Below, in pieces: positions 25,637-35,140 of a stretch of 64,000 nucleotides of DNA (position 1 is the first letter of the stretch; each line of letters begins with the position of its first letter). The position numbers and the translations under genes are program-made. The notes under the pieces are model-generated. The model made no database searches, had not been told where the DNA came from, and saw only the letters and a list, made by a program, of their open reading frames with translations. Location of the stretch: the NCBI GenBank assembly GCA_965227805.1, contig CBDDGJ010000003.1, forward strand, positions 558,001 to 622,000, read 5' to 3'. Origin of the DNA: CBDDGJ01 sp965227805 (GTDB lineage: Bacteria; Pseudomonadota; Alphaproteobacteria; RS24).

Positions 25637-25958
25637 GCTTTATCCTCTTTATTTTATTCTTTCTCACTGATCCAGCGATAAACATAACCAATCTTACCAA
25701 CGGGAAATAGCCATGCGTAAGAGATACCATCCGCCCCGTCATTCTGCAATATTACAGTTCACTTGCATTTTGCCGCTCTTTTGTTGACAACGCGCCCATC
25801 CTCGCGGTGCTTGACATACATGGCGTTCCATAAACACAATCGGATAAACAGCCTCTAACGGGCAAGAATGGAAAGCCTTATATAATATGATGCGCGGTTA
25901 ATGTAATCTATTACGTATAAAGTCGCTGCCTGCTTATAATCATAGAATATCATATTTT
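25637..25958. other. Intergenic region with hsdM promoter
   Basis: This AT-rich gap should contain the promoter for the hsd operon on the minus strand. A short open stretch of about 30 codons on that strand ends at 25654 (…GKIGYVYRWISEKE), just ahead of hsdM; it has only a TTG start and no family, so it may be the tail of a lost gene. No repeats matching the island ends were seen. Confidence 0.35.
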
Positions 25959-27152
25959 CTACCAGTCGATTAGCGTATTTTTGGCTGGTTTTGTGTTCAT
26001 TGCTTTGTCTATGCTATCGGCTACACGCTGTGCTGCCTCGTTTATGGCTGTATCATTTACATGTGCATAGCGTAATGTCATGCGGGGGTCTTTATGGCCA
26101 AGCAGCTTGGACACAACCATAAGGGGAACATTATGCAGTAAGGCCTGACTGGCATAGCTGTGCCGTAAATCGTGCAAGCGAACATCTTCTAGCCCTGCGG
26201 CCTTACGGATTTTGTGCCATACATAATCTATTGGATAAAGCGGCTGCATCGGGTCACGCGGCTTAGGGAATATATAAGGGCTATTTTTATGGCGATTGTG
26301 CTTTTGCCTGGTGATAATATGCTTGACTGGCTGAGTAAGGATAATATCGCGCGCGCCTGTCTTGCTATCTTGTAAATGGATAAGCTGTTCATCTATATTT
26401 TCCCACTTCAAAAAGCATATCTCGCTTAGCCTGCACCCTGTGAGTAAAAGCAAGCGGATAATATCAACCGCCGGTCTGTTTCTTGGAAAGTGCCTTTCTT
26501 CATATGCTAATACACGATAAAGCCTGCCTATTTCAGCTTTGGACAAAAAGCGGTTTATCGTCCTTTTAGGGTTATGCTTAATGCTAAGCGTGGGGTTTTC
26601 CTCAATAAGACCACGCTTCACCGCATGCGCCATAATTGCCCGTAATATATCCAGCGCCCGATTCGCCCCACCAGGTGAGGTTTGGCTATAGCTATCAAAC
26701 CACTCTAATAGCTTACGCGGGGTAATCTCATCCAGGCGGTAACGCCCAAAATGGGGCATGATTTGTGTTCTCAGATAGGTCGGCGCTCCATTGTCTCGGT
26801 TAAAGGCTTTGCGGTTCTGCTTATAGATAGACCCTATAGGCTCTTGCATAAAACTGGCTAAGGTGGGAACGCATAGGCTGGGAGGCTTTGCCCCCTGCGT
26901 GTTTAACGTTGCTATCAGCTTAAGGGTATTCTGACGGGCATCGTCAGCGCAAAGTAAAGCCGCATCGCCAATATGTTTCTTAACCTGCCTGCCCAAAAGC
27001 CTTTTTTGGAAGATATAAGACTTACGCCTTGATGGATAGACTTTAACCCCAAAGCCTGCAAGTTGGGTATCCCAGACAATATAACACGCTGACCTTACCT
27101 CTAGCTTGCTTACCGCATGAGCGGTAAGTTTTATTTTATGTGCTTTCTGCAT
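25959..27152 (-). CDS. Tyrosine recombinase/integrase (first of a tandem pair)
   Basis: 397 residues. It has an N-terminal DUF4102-like arm-binding domain (VYPSRRKSYIFQKRLLGR), a core-binding domain (about 105-190) and a catalytic domain. Catalytic residues are the Arg in LLTGCRLSEICF, the HXXR in LHDLRHSYAS, the His in LLGHKDPRMT and the Tyr in LRYAHV. It should catalyse site-specific integration or excision of a genomic island. It starts three bases behind the other integrase and is leftward like the hsd genes. The sequence is only distantly similar to its partner, so the two are not recent duplicates. Confidence 0.95.
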   Translation of the reverse strand: MQKAHKIKLTAHAVSKLEVRSACYIVWDTQLAGFGVKVYPSRRKSYIFQKRLLGRQVKKHIGDAALLCADDARQNTLKLIATLNTQGAKPPSLCVPTLASFMQEPIGSIYKQNRKAFNRDNGAPTYLRTQIMPHFGRYRLDEITPRKLLEWFDSYSQTSPGGANRALDILRAIMAHAVKRGLIEENPTLSIKHNPKRTINRFLSKAEIGRLYRVLAYEERHFPRNRPAVDIIRLLLLTGCRLSEICFLKWENIDEQLIHLQDSKTGARDIILTQPVKHIITRQKHNRHKNSPYIFPKPRDPMQPLYPIDYVWHKIRKAAGLEDVRLHDLRHSYASQALLHNVPLMVVSKLLGHKDPRMTLRYAHVNDTAINEAAQRVADSIDKAMNTKPAKNTLIDW

Positions 27153-27155
27153 GGT

Positions 27156-28274
27156 TTATATACCTCTGGCCAGCTTCTGTGCCATTTCATGTGCTGCGTT
27201 GATTATCTGTTCCCCAGCGACATGGGCATATTTCAATGTGGTTTCGGGGTCTTTATGCCCAAGCAAGCGCCCCACCATAGGGATTGTCTCATTATGCCGT
27301 AAAGCAAGGCTTGCATAGCTATGGCGTAAATCATGCAAGCGGACATTATGTAATTGCGCGGCTTGTCGTATTTCGTTCCAGACTTTGGTAAGTTGTGGGG
27401 CTGTTATTGGCTTGCCCGCTTCACGTGCAAATATAAAGGCTGACATGCGTGCTTGTCGCTCAATAATCAGTCTTGCCTGACGCGATAGAAAAACTGTTTT
27501 TGCCCCCGTCTTGCTATCGGGTAGGTGTAGGTGTCCTTCTTGGTAATATGACCATTTTGCATGAATGATTTCATGCTTGCGACATCCCGTATAGGCAAGC
27601 AGTAAAATCAAATCCGTATGCATGGGGTAAGTCGCTGAAAAACCACTCAAGGCGGCTCCCAGGCGTTGCCATTCATTATCTGATAAAAACCGCTCTTGTT
27701 GCTTTTGTTTATAGCGCGGTATATTGCGGCATGGATTACTATTCAAAGGCCTAAAGCCATAATATTCGGCTTGCTGCATCATTACAGCAAAAATGGACTT
27801 GCTATAATTAGCAACCCCAGGCTTATCAGCTAACCCGGCAAACCAGCGCACAACATCCTCACGGGTAATATCTGTAATCATCCAGCCTTTGAAATAAGGT
27901 AATATGTAACGCTGAATATTATAAGCATAAGACACAAAGGTGGATGGCTTAATGCGCGACTTATAGCGCATCAAAAACACGTCCACAGCCTCCTCAAAAC
28001 ATATAGGCTTAATCACGCCCAGCCTTTCCGCTTGTTTATCGCTTAGGGTTTTTTGTGCCTTTATACGGGCATCATCCAGGCTTATCTCATAAGCATCCCC
28101 CAGCTTTTGCCAGATACGTTTTTTATCTATCGTGGCTTGCAGGCAATATACTTTTTTACCTGTTGGATATACCCGAACAATCAGCCCGTTTTGCTGATTA
28201 TCCCTGATAGAAAAAACTTTTTTCCTATGTGATAATTTATCAATTTTGCTTTGTGTGAGATGGTGTTTCTTCAT
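27156..28274 (-). CDS. Tyrosine recombinase/integrase (second of a tandem pair)
   Basis: About 372 residues from ATG 28274, chosen because AGGAGAC lies four bases upstream; an earlier in-frame ATG at 28331 lacks a ribosome site. Layout is as in its neighbour: DUF4102-like N-terminus (RVYPTGKKVYCLQATIDKK), core-binding domain and catalytic domain with Arg in AYTGCRKHEI, HXXR in LHDLRHSYAS, His in LLGHKDPETT and Tyr in LKYAHV. All catalytic residues are present. Tandem integrases often work together or use different att sites. The pair marks the right end of the restriction island. Confidence 0.94.
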   Translation of the reverse strand: MKKHHLTQSKIDKLSHRKKVFSIRDNQQNGLIVRVYPTGKKVYCLQATIDKKRIWQKLGDAYEISLDDARIKAQKTLSDKQAERLGVIKPICFEEAVDVFLMRYKSRIKPSTFVSYAYNIQRYILPYFKGWMITDITREDVVRWFAGLADKPGVANYSKSIFAVMMQQAEYYGFRPLNSNPCRNIPRYKQKQQERFLSDNEWQRLGAALSGFSATYPMHTDLILLLAYTGCRKHEIIHAKWSYYQEGHLHLPDSKTGAKTVFLSRQARLIIERQARMSAFIFAREAGKPITAPQLTKVWNEIRQAAQLHNVRLHDLRHSYASLALRHNETIPMVGRLLGHKDPETTLKYAHVAGEQIINAAHEMAQKLARGI

Positions 28275-28656
28275 ATTTGTCTCCTGTTTTGCGTTGCAAA
28301 CGGAGTAACAAAAGAGAAATATTCCTCTCATCGCTTCAGCTTATGAAAATAAAACGACCTAGTCTCAATCACTTATAAAACACAAAGTAGCAGAGCTACG
28401 TTAGGTGTCTGAGGATTTTTCTCGCGGCGCAACATGCATGCCTCACCACTTCCAAAGTGCTGCCAAAATTGATTTGCCCCTTCCGGGGCGGTAAAAACCG
28501 ATTGATAAAAGAGTATCGCGGTTTATTGTTATTATGCAATATCATTCCTAAATTTGCAAAATCACATTTGTGATGAAACTGTGAACCCTCTGGTTTGATA
28601 CCCATAAACAGATTATAATCTCTTGCAGATTATATAATGGCGGGGGAGAATAAGTG
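28275..28656. other. Intergenic region at the right edge of the defence island
   Basis: No gene is supported in about 380 bases. It should hold the leftward integrase promoter, the outer att site of the island and the rightward promoter for the SDR gene. A GC-rich dyad CCCCTTCCGGGGCGG lies near 28480. The sequence just before 28657 has GGGGGAG as ribosome site for the SDR. No tRNA gene is present, so the integration target remains unknown. Confidence 0.4.
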
Positions 28657-29511
28657 ATGGACATAAAAAGAAAAACAGCCATTGTTACCGGGGGCGCCAG
28701 CGGCATTGGTAGCGGAATCGTCAAAGCGCTTTTGGCGAAAGACTGCCGTGTCATCATTGCCGATTATGACGGTGAAGCCGCGACACGCCTTGCCCATGAA
28801 TTGGGCGATAATAGCACGGCCATTCAGTTCGACGCCGCCGAGATAGACTCGATTGACGCGATGGCAGACAAGGTGTGGACTGATACAGGCGGTGTTGATC
28901 TGGTGTTTGCCAATGCAGGTATTAGTGCGAACGAGCCACTTTTGCAGGCATCCCCATCTGTTTTTGACTGGCATATGAATGTGAATGTGCGCGGGGTGTG
29001 GGCAACGGGTAAGGCACTCATTAACAAAATGATTGAAGCGGGGCGCAAAGGGCATTTTGCCATTACAGCTTCCGAACATTCTTTTGGCCTGCAACATGCC
29101 GGTGCTGGTTTTTACACGGCTTCCAAACATGCGGTGCTCGGAATTGCCGAGATCATGCGTGCTGAATTACCCGAAAGCATTGGCATTTCTATTCTTTGTC
29201 CGGGGCTTGTCGATACCAAACTTTATGATGCAGGGCGGTTTGGTCTTGTGCCCACCAATGAAGACATGAAAGCCTTTGGCGCCGCCATTATGCGCAAAGG
29301 CATGTCCGCAGAAGAGATTGGCATTGCCGCTGTTGAAGGCATAATGCGTGGAGATTTCTACATTGTCACCCACCCACTTGCTTTTGTAGCCGCCGAAAAA
29401 CGTTTCACCGAAATCAAACACGCCTTTGCTGCACAAGCCCCTATGAGCGAAGAAGCCAAACAATATGATGTCAATGTGGTTGCCGCCAAAGTTTTGGAAG
29501 AATTGGGTTAA
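28657..29511 (+). CDS. Short-chain dehydrogenase/reductase
   Basis: 284 residues. The start is ATG 28657 with GGGGGAG nine bases upstream; a GTG codon directly in front is possible. The Rossmann motif TGGASGIGSG is near residues 11-20, NAG is in VFANAGIS, and the catalytic YXXXK is YTASK. It has the classical SDR fold for NAD(P)-dependent oxidation of an alcohol or reduction of a ketone. It pairs with the hydrolase 59 bases downstream. The substrate is unknown, but the neighbourhood of P450 and monooxygenase genes suggests a terpenoid- or steroid-like compound. Confidence 0.9.
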   Translation: MDIKRKTAIVTGGASGIGSGIVKALLAKDCRVIIADYDGEAATRLAHELGDNSTAIQFDAAEIDSIDAMADKVWTDTGGVDLVFANAGISANEPLLQASPSVFDWHMNVNVRGVWATGKALINKMIEAGRKGHFAITASEHSFGLQHAGAGFYTASKHAVLGIAEIMRAELPESIGISILCPGLVDTKLYDAGRFGLVPTNEDMKAFGAAIMRKGMSAEEIGIAAVEGIMRGDFYIVTHPLAFVAAEKRFTEIKHAFAAQAPMSEEAKQYDVNVVAAKVLEELG

Positions 29512-29570
29512 TTTAATCTGTGATTTTTTGCAGTTAATCTTCGGTATCAAACATAAGGAGCGAGCCACCC

Positions 29571-30338
29571 ATGCAAACAAAATGGACTGATACGACCGAT
29601 AGTGAAGGCGCCCGCACAAAAGAATTTTATAGTGAGCGCGCCGGAAAGCGGGCACTCACCGGCGCGGTATGGCTTCCAGATAGTCAAAACCAGTCCAACA
29701 CGCTCATCTGTTTTGGGCATGGGGCTTCGGGTGACCGTTATCAAGCACCCATATGCACAATGGCACAAATAATCGTTAATAAAACCGGTGCGATTGCTCT
29801 GTCGCTCGATGGCCCCGCCCATGGTTTGCGCGCTATTGGCGAAGGTGGTCGTGATAGCTTTTATACAGATTTTACCCGTGAAAGCAGCATTACGGACATG
29901 TCGGATGACTGGAATTGCGCTGTTTCGGTTGTCAGTGAGCGCTTTGGTTTGCAAAAGCCAAGTCTTGGCTATTTTGGCCTTTCAATGGGAACTATTTTCG
30001 GCATTCCCTTTTTGAGCACGCGCCATGATGTAAAAGTCGCCATTCTTGGGCTGATGGGCGTTGCTGCAGACATGCCACACGGTGAGGAAATTATCGCGGC
30101 GGCACAAAAAATTAAGATGCCCGTAATGTTTCTTATGCAATTAGATGATGAAATGATTTCAAGGGAAAGATATCTCGCGCTTTATGATGAACTCGCCGCT
30201 TCGCACAAACGTATTCATGCGAATCCCGGTTTGCATCCGGAAGTGCCGGAAGACGAGATTGAATTTGCCACAACATTTCTTATTGAGGGTTTAATGGGCA
30301 CTTTACCCACACGCAAAATGGTGAAGATTGCGGAGTAG
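29571..30338 (+). CDS. Alpha/beta hydrolase, dienelactone-hydrolase/BAAT-like
   Basis: 255 residues. Motifs are FGHGASGDRYQAP (48-60) as the oxyanion region and nucleophile S138 in FGLSMGTIFG. The acid appears in MQLDDEMIS and the His probably in NPGLHPEVPE. The start is supported by AAGGAG. It may open an ester or lactone formed by the nearby oxygenases. It is convergent with the P450 gene, with only five bases between the two stops, so there is no room for a separate terminator on each strand. Confidence 0.85.
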   Translation: MQTKWTDTTDSEGARTKEFYSERAGKRALTGAVWLPDSQNQSNTLICFGHGASGDRYQAPICTMAQIIVNKTGAIALSLDGPAHGLRAIGEGGRDSFYTDFTRESSITDMSDDWNCAVSVVSERFGLQKPSLGYFGLSMGTIFGIPFLSTRHDVKVAILGLMGVAADMPHGEEIIAAAQKIKMPVMFLMQLDDEMISRERYLALYDELAASHKRIHANPGLHPEVPEDEIEFATTFLIEGLMGTLPTRKMVKIAE

Positions 30339-30343
30339 AGATT

Positions 30344-31612
30344 TTATTTATGTGCCTCCGGCGTAAATTCAACCGGCATATGCAAAACCGTATTGAACCA
30401 AATTGAACGCAAGGGCGCGGCAATTTCGCCAACAGGGCGAATATCCGGAATACGGGTAATGATTTCCATCAATAAAGCCTTAAGCTGCATATGTGCCAAA
30501 TTTGCACCCAAACAAACATGTGGCCCCGTGCCAAATGCCAGATGCTTATTTGCATTTTCGCGCAATACATCAAAATTATCCGGATTATCAAAAATTTCGG
30601 GGTCGCGATTGGCTGCCGGGTAGGAAAGATAAATCTTGTCACCCTTTTTAACATCCTGCCCGCCTATCTGCGTATCCTCCATCACGGTGCGCCGGAATTT
30701 TATCACCGGTGGCGAAAAGCGTAATACTTCACTAATCGCATTGGGCAGATATTTTTCCGGGTCACTTTTGACAATATCATATTGGTCGGGATATTTATGC
30801 ATCAAGCGAATAAAATGCATCGCTGTCCCGCGTGTGGTTTCATGGCCAGCGATAGACAATGTTACAACGAACATATTGATCTGGTCTTGTGTTAGCTTCT
30901 CACCATTCACCTCACCGTGAATCAACCGGCTTAGAATAGAGTCATCCGGTGTCTTTTTCTTTTCTTCGCATAATTGCGCCGAAATCGCAAAAAGCTGATA
31001 CAAAGCCTGATTGGCTTCATCTTCCTCATCAAAGTCTTGCCGGTTTTCCGTATCAGCCAATGTGTTACCTAGCCGAAACACCTGTTCGCGCAATTCTTCG
31101 GGAATCCCCATAATCGAACAAAATGTATAAACGGGCAGGCGTGTCGCAACATCAAAAACAAATTCGCATGCGCCCTTCGCGGCAATATCATCGATAATTT
31201 CTTTGGCAACACGTTTGATTTCAGGTTCAAATGCCATCAGCTCTTTGGGCGCAAATGGCGGCAAAACCAGCCGTTTAAGCGCGGTATGGTGTTCATATTT
31301 CATCCCCATCAGACCAGCTTGCTGAATGGCGAGCTGCTCAGGCGCCCAATCCCAAATGATAGGCCCTCCCGCATGCGAACAAAAAAGTGCCTGATTGCGC
31401 GAGACCTCATAAACATCTTTATAGCGTGTCAAAACCCAAAAGCCTTTATCAATACTTGCTCCTTTCATTGCGGCCGTGTAATTTTCCGGCGGTGGATTCC
31501 AATGCACCGGGTCATTTTCGCGCCAGTTGCGAAACAGCTCATAAGGTAAGTCTTTTAAGTTCGAAATTAAATCCGGATTTGCCAGATTTGTATCACGTGC
31601 TAAATCAGTCAT
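30344..31612 (-). CDS. Cytochrome P450
   Basis: 422 residues, a soluble bacterial class I P450. The I-helix oxygen-activation motif is IAGHETTRG, the K-helix EXXR is in AISEVLRFSPPV, and the haem-binding loop is FGTGPHVCLGANLA with Cys about 367. The AGHETTR form is shared with CYP125/CYP142-like and other alkyl- and steroid-hydroxylating families, but the subfamily cannot be fixed by eye. No ferredoxin or reductase partner is encoded beside it. A 93-base gap separates it from the next gene in the same direction. Confidence 0.95.
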   Translation of the reverse strand: MTDLARDTNLANPDLISNLKDLPYELFRNWRENDPVHWNPPPENYTAAMKGASIDKGFWVLTRYKDVYEVSRNQALFCSHAGGPIIWDWAPEQLAIQQAGLMGMKYEHHTALKRLVLPPFAPKELMAFEPEIKRVAKEIIDDIAAKGACEFVFDVATRLPVYTFCSIMGIPEELREQVFRLGNTLADTENRQDFDEEDEANQALYQLFAISAQLCEEKKKTPDDSILSRLIHGEVNGEKLTQDQINMFVVTLSIAGHETTRGTAMHFIRLMHKYPDQYDIVKSDPEKYLPNAISEVLRFSPPVIKFRRTVMEDTQIGGQDVKKGDKIYLSYPAANRDPEIFDNPDNFDVLRENANKHLAFGTGPHVCLGANLAHMQLKALLMEIITRIPDIRPVGEIAAPLRSIWFNTVLHMPVEFTPEAHK

Positions 31613-31705
31613 GCGCGCTCCTCCTTATAGATATAAAGGGTAAGGGCATGTTTTTGCCCCGTCAAGGTGGGTAAGGTTTTAATCATATATATGATGCGCT
31701 TTACA

Positions 31706-32143
31706 TTAGCCCAATAATTTATGGGGGTTCATAAGGTTTTGCGGATCCAGAGTTTGCTTGATTGATTGCATAACCGCTAATTCGACTTCATTTCTGGAAA
31801 TTGACAGAAAGTCTTTTGTTGTCCAGATATAAGCGCAATAATTTGTCCTGTTACCTTTATAATTGGCCGCAATCGTAATGCCAGCTTCCTTATATTGTGA
31901 CAGATGCGGGATTTCCATTTCTGCCCTATCTTCAGAACAACACTGATAATCTCCAAAGAAAACCGAACATGCACCAGCATCAGCATCAGGCTCCAGCCCC
32001 GGTGGCAACATAGCGGCGACAGCATCCGGATTGGCCTGATAGTCAATAACCAGAAATTCACCTGAAAAATGCCAGGGCGGCGTGCCAATAAGAGCTGATT
32101 TTCCAGTTGTCGTAAACGGTGGATAAAAACCTTTTAATCTCAT
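31706..32143 (-). pseudogene. Chimeric remnant: acetoacetate-decarboxylase-like N-terminus joined to FAD-oxidase C-terminus
   Basis: 145 residues from ATG 32143, 13 bases behind the monooxygenase. Residues 1-112 match the N-terminal half of acetoacetate decarboxylase (ADC) family proteins (LIGTPPWHFSGEFLVIDY, AVAAMLPPGLEPD, YCAYIWTTKDF). From about residue 113 the sequence changes to the final segment of a GlcD/D-lactate-dehydrogenase-type FAD oxidase (MQSIKQTLDPQNLMNPHKLL). The frame is continuous across the join. An in-frame deletion that removed the rest of both genes explains this best. Neither half would have a complete active site. It might still be translated, since the frame is open. 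Confidence 0.8.
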
Positions 32144-32156
32144 ATGCCACTTACGC

Positions 32157-33758
32157 TTAAACCGCCAAGGGCAGTCTGTTTTCCAAGCGTTCCTTTCTTT
32201 GAGGTTGTTTAAGTGCATCAGCACGCCAATGGTCTGCAACAATACTGTCTGGGCGCATCACAATAACATCCTGATTATGATAAGGTGATCCTTCACAAAC
32301 AGGCGGCAAGATTTTTAAGCGAATAGGAAAGCCGCGTTTCGTCAACTCATCTATAAGCGGTTGCCACTCTTCTGACACCACATTTGCCCCCACCATGAGC
32401 GTATAAGCGATGCCGTTCCAATCCAGCACAGAGTGTGTTTTTTCCTCATCCAGCCAAAGATTTGGTGCCCGCCGGCCTGAACGGACGACCGGCACATAGT
32501 CCATAACTTCATTTTCAAGCTGTGGCGGCGCGCCTGCATCAACGGCGCAAAGCTCTGATTTAAGCTCATATCCATAGATAACGCCGTCATACCCCCCATA
32601 TTGAGCACACGCCTTGGCAACAGGTTCAATATCTCCGCCCGTATGGAATGTTCTGAAAATCGGAGCGGCTAATTCAGCATTGCGCCGTCCGGTAGCCACG
32701 CGCTGTGCCGCAACAATTTGATGTTCACGATCATAGCTTTCCAACAGGGATGCCGGTGATGCCCCTTTTAGAACAAATGCCAGTTTCCAGCAAAGATTGC
32801 GGATGCCAACAAAGCCGGTATTATTACCCAATGCCCCTGTGGGGATGAAAACATGCGCCGCATCGCCGGCAAGAAAAATACGTCCCTTACCAAGTTTACC
32901 TGCACGTCCTGGCATGAATTGCCACTCAGTCATGGTCTTAACCTTAATAGGAATATTTTCCTTGGCACCGACAGCTGAGTTAACCCATTGCGCCGCTATT
33001 TCCGGCGTCATTTTCCGATTCACCCGGTCAAAGCCACCAATTTGGCAACGCCAGCGTCGTTTGCCATCTAATGGCTGGAATACACTTCCGCCTTGTTTGT
33101 GGGCAATAAACAGCAATCCACCTTGTTTGCCATGTGTATATTTCGACAAATCCGCTTCAAAAATAACGTCTTGGAAAAAAATATCCATAAAGTCCGCATT
33201 CAACGCGGTGCCGATGACAGCCCTTGTTGAGCTGCGAACCCCATCGGCACCAATGGCATAAGACGCCATTACGTGCTCTTCTTCGGGAGCGTCATTCTTT
33301 TTCAACAGCGCAGATACGCCCGTCTTTTCCTGACGAAGCGCATGGACTGTTGTGTTGAATCTAAGATCCACATTCGGGTCTTGCCTGGCCTTGTCATAAA
33401 GCACTGCTTCAACATAATCTTGTGACGTCATAACCGGCACGGATGAAGATATATCTGTTTTCACCGTATGAAATGATGGCGAATAGATTTTACAAATTTC
33501 TGTTTTGGCCAGCGCATCAAACCAGCGATTATATTCTGTCCAGTCTGGCCCCAAACCTGAGGCGATAATCTCCTGTTCAACGCCAATTTCTCGCATCATT
33601 TCCAGCGTAGGCGCATCGACCAGGCGCGACCTGGGGTGTGTGCTGGTGCGCCCGCGCAAATCCGCCACAATAGATTTAATCCCCAATCGGGACAATAACA
33701 AACTGCCCATCAAACCGATAGGACCACCCCCAATAATAAGAACTTGTGTTTCGCGCAT
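32157..33758 (-). CDS. FAD-dependent monooxygenase (PHBH/MhpA/TetX-like)
   Basis: 533 residues. FAD-binding IIGGGPIGLMGS is at 8-19, the DG motif in YAIGADGVRSSTRAV, and the GD motif in IFLAGDAAHVFIPTGALGNN. A C-terminal thioredoxin-like domain of about 120 residues is typical of the phenol-hydroxylase branch. It hydroxylates an aromatic ring or performs Baeyer-Villiger-like oxygenation of a polyketide-like substrate. It is distinct from the hydroxylase at 13729-15393. It is followed at 13 bases by the ADC/oxidase chimera, which shows the unit has lost genes. Confidence 0.92.
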   Translation of the reverse strand: MRETQVLIIGGGPIGLMGSLLLSRLGIKSIVADLRGRTSTHPRSRLVDAPTLEMMREIGVEQEIIASGLGPDWTEYNRWFDALAKTEICKIYSPSFHTVKTDISSSVPVMTSQDYVEAVLYDKARQDPNVDLRFNTTVHALRQEKTGVSALLKKNDAPEEEHVMASYAIGADGVRSSTRAVIGTALNADFMDIFFQDVIFEADLSKYTHGKQGGLLFIAHKQGGSVFQPLDGKRRWRCQIGGFDRVNRKMTPEIAAQWVNSAVGAKENIPIKVKTMTEWQFMPGRAGKLGKGRIFLAGDAAHVFIPTGALGNNTGFVGIRNLCWKLAFVLKGASPASLLESYDREHQIVAAQRVATGRRNAELAAPIFRTFHTGGDIEPVAKACAQYGGYDGVIYGYELKSELCAVDAGAPPQLENEVMDYVPVVRSGRRAPNLWLDEEKTHSVLDWNGIAYTLMVGANVVSEEWQPLIDELTKRGFPIRLKILPPVCEGSPYHNQDVIVMRPDSIVADHWRADALKQPQRKERLENRLPLAV

Positions 33759-33821
33759 TATTTCCGTCTTGTTTTATTTTCTGATATTTGACTGGTGCAG
33801 ACTTAAGTCATACTGTTTTTG

Positions 33822-35063
33822 TTACCCACTGCTTTGTTTTGGAAATGGTGCAAGCAGCAAAAGGCATATCGCAGAAAGCGTTAAACTAATGGCTGTTAGC
33901 ATCAACCCAATATCGTAAGCGCCGAAATTATCGTAAATCATACCAATGATAACCGGTGCGCTGCCCGCACCAATAACGAAAACAGAATATAACGCGCCGT
34001 AAATAACGCCATAAAAGCGCATGCCGAAATATCGCGCCACCATATAACCAATCAGGTCAATCTCGGCACCCGCCGTAAAGCCGACAGCGATCGCCAAAAT
34101 TGCCGCATAGTTCAATCCGCCAAACAGAAAGGTGAAATATCCTATCGCGCCCAAACCAAACAGGATAGCGGCCACTTTGGGTGCAAAAAACTGGTCAATT
34201 AGATATCCCGTGCCCAAGCGACCAATAATAACTGAAACACCGACCAAAGACGCATAATGCGCCGCCGCCTCGCGCGATAAACCTTCATCCGTTAGCATGG
34301 GGATCAGATGTAATGTGAACCCCCCAACCGCAATCGCCGCCAGAAAAAAGATAACTGCAAGCAGTAAAAATGTTTTGTCTGTGAAAAGCGTTTTAACAGA
34401 AAAAGAGTCTTGTGCAGCACGAATAGAATCTATCGGCTGGGCTTTAAGCATCTGCCCGTCTGGCGCATCTCTTAGAAAAAGAAACACAATGACCGCCCCC
34501 ATAACAACAAGCGCCCCAAGTGCTTGATAGCCCTCGCGCCATCCCACATTATCAACCAAATGGGTTAGCAATATCGGCCCCAAAGCGGCGGTAACACCAG
34601 CGCCGAGCAAGGTAATCCCAAGCGCTAAGCCCCGCGCTTTTTCAAACCATGCATTGATGGCTTTTGAATATGAAACTGGCGTTGTTGCAGAAGCCATCAG
34701 GGTGAGCGTGATGGTCAGGGCATAATATTCCACCAGAGACCCCGATAAGGTGCTTAATCCATACAGGCAAATGGCATAAAGCAAGGCCGAAATAACAACA
34801 ACGATACGAATGCCAAAACGATCGATAATATGGCCAATAAAAGGGGAAATCACTGCCATTGCTGCGACACTCAAAAACGTGTGAACCGCTATTTCGGCCC
34901 GGCTCCATCCAAACTCATTTTCCAATGGGCCGACAAAAACACCGCTCGTATAACCGCCAATCGCCGTGACGCTTACGCCAACGCCAATAAAGCAACTTAA
35001 TAGAACCAGCCATCCCCGTTTGAATTCCTGTGCTTTAGACAGAAGCTGCGCTTGGGTTTCCAT
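33822..35063 (-). CDS. Major facilitator superfamily transporter
   Basis: 413 residues with 12 likely membrane segments in two halves. It starts with a short cytosolic N-terminus and FKRGWLVLLSCFIGVGVS. Between TM2 and TM3 lies the MFS signature region GHIIDRFGIRIVV, and the central loop (about 195-220) is polar. It resembles the monocarboxylate/oxalate-formate antiporter group of MFS. It is in the same direction as the FAD monooxygenase and 63 bases upstream of it, so it probably imports the substrate of this operon or exports an intermediate. Confidence 0.9.
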   Translation of the reverse strand: METQAQLLSKAQEFKRGWLVLLSCFIGVGVSVTAIGGYTSGVFVGPLENEFGWSRAEIAVHTFLSVAAMAVISPFIGHIIDRFGIRIVVVISALLYAICLYGLSTLSGSLVEYYALTITLTLMASATTPVSYSKAINAWFEKARGLALGITLLGAGVTAALGPILLTHLVDNVGWREGYQALGALVVMGAVIVFLFLRDAPDGQMLKAQPIDSIRAAQDSFSVKTLFTDKTFLLLAVIFFLAAIAVGGFTLHLIPMLTDEGLSREAAAHYASLVGVSVIIGRLGTGYLIDQFFAPKVAAILFGLGAIGYFTFLFGGLNYAAILAIAVGFTAGAEIDLIGYMVARYFGMRFYGVIYGALYSVFVIGAGSAPVIIGMIYDNFGAYDIGLMLTAISLTLSAICLLLLAPFPKQSSG

Positions 35064-35140
35064 GGAAGATATTCCTTCCTCTCTATTTTTAGGCCTCCCT
35101 ACCTATTTTCACTGGAGTATAGTCAGAAATTATTTTTATA

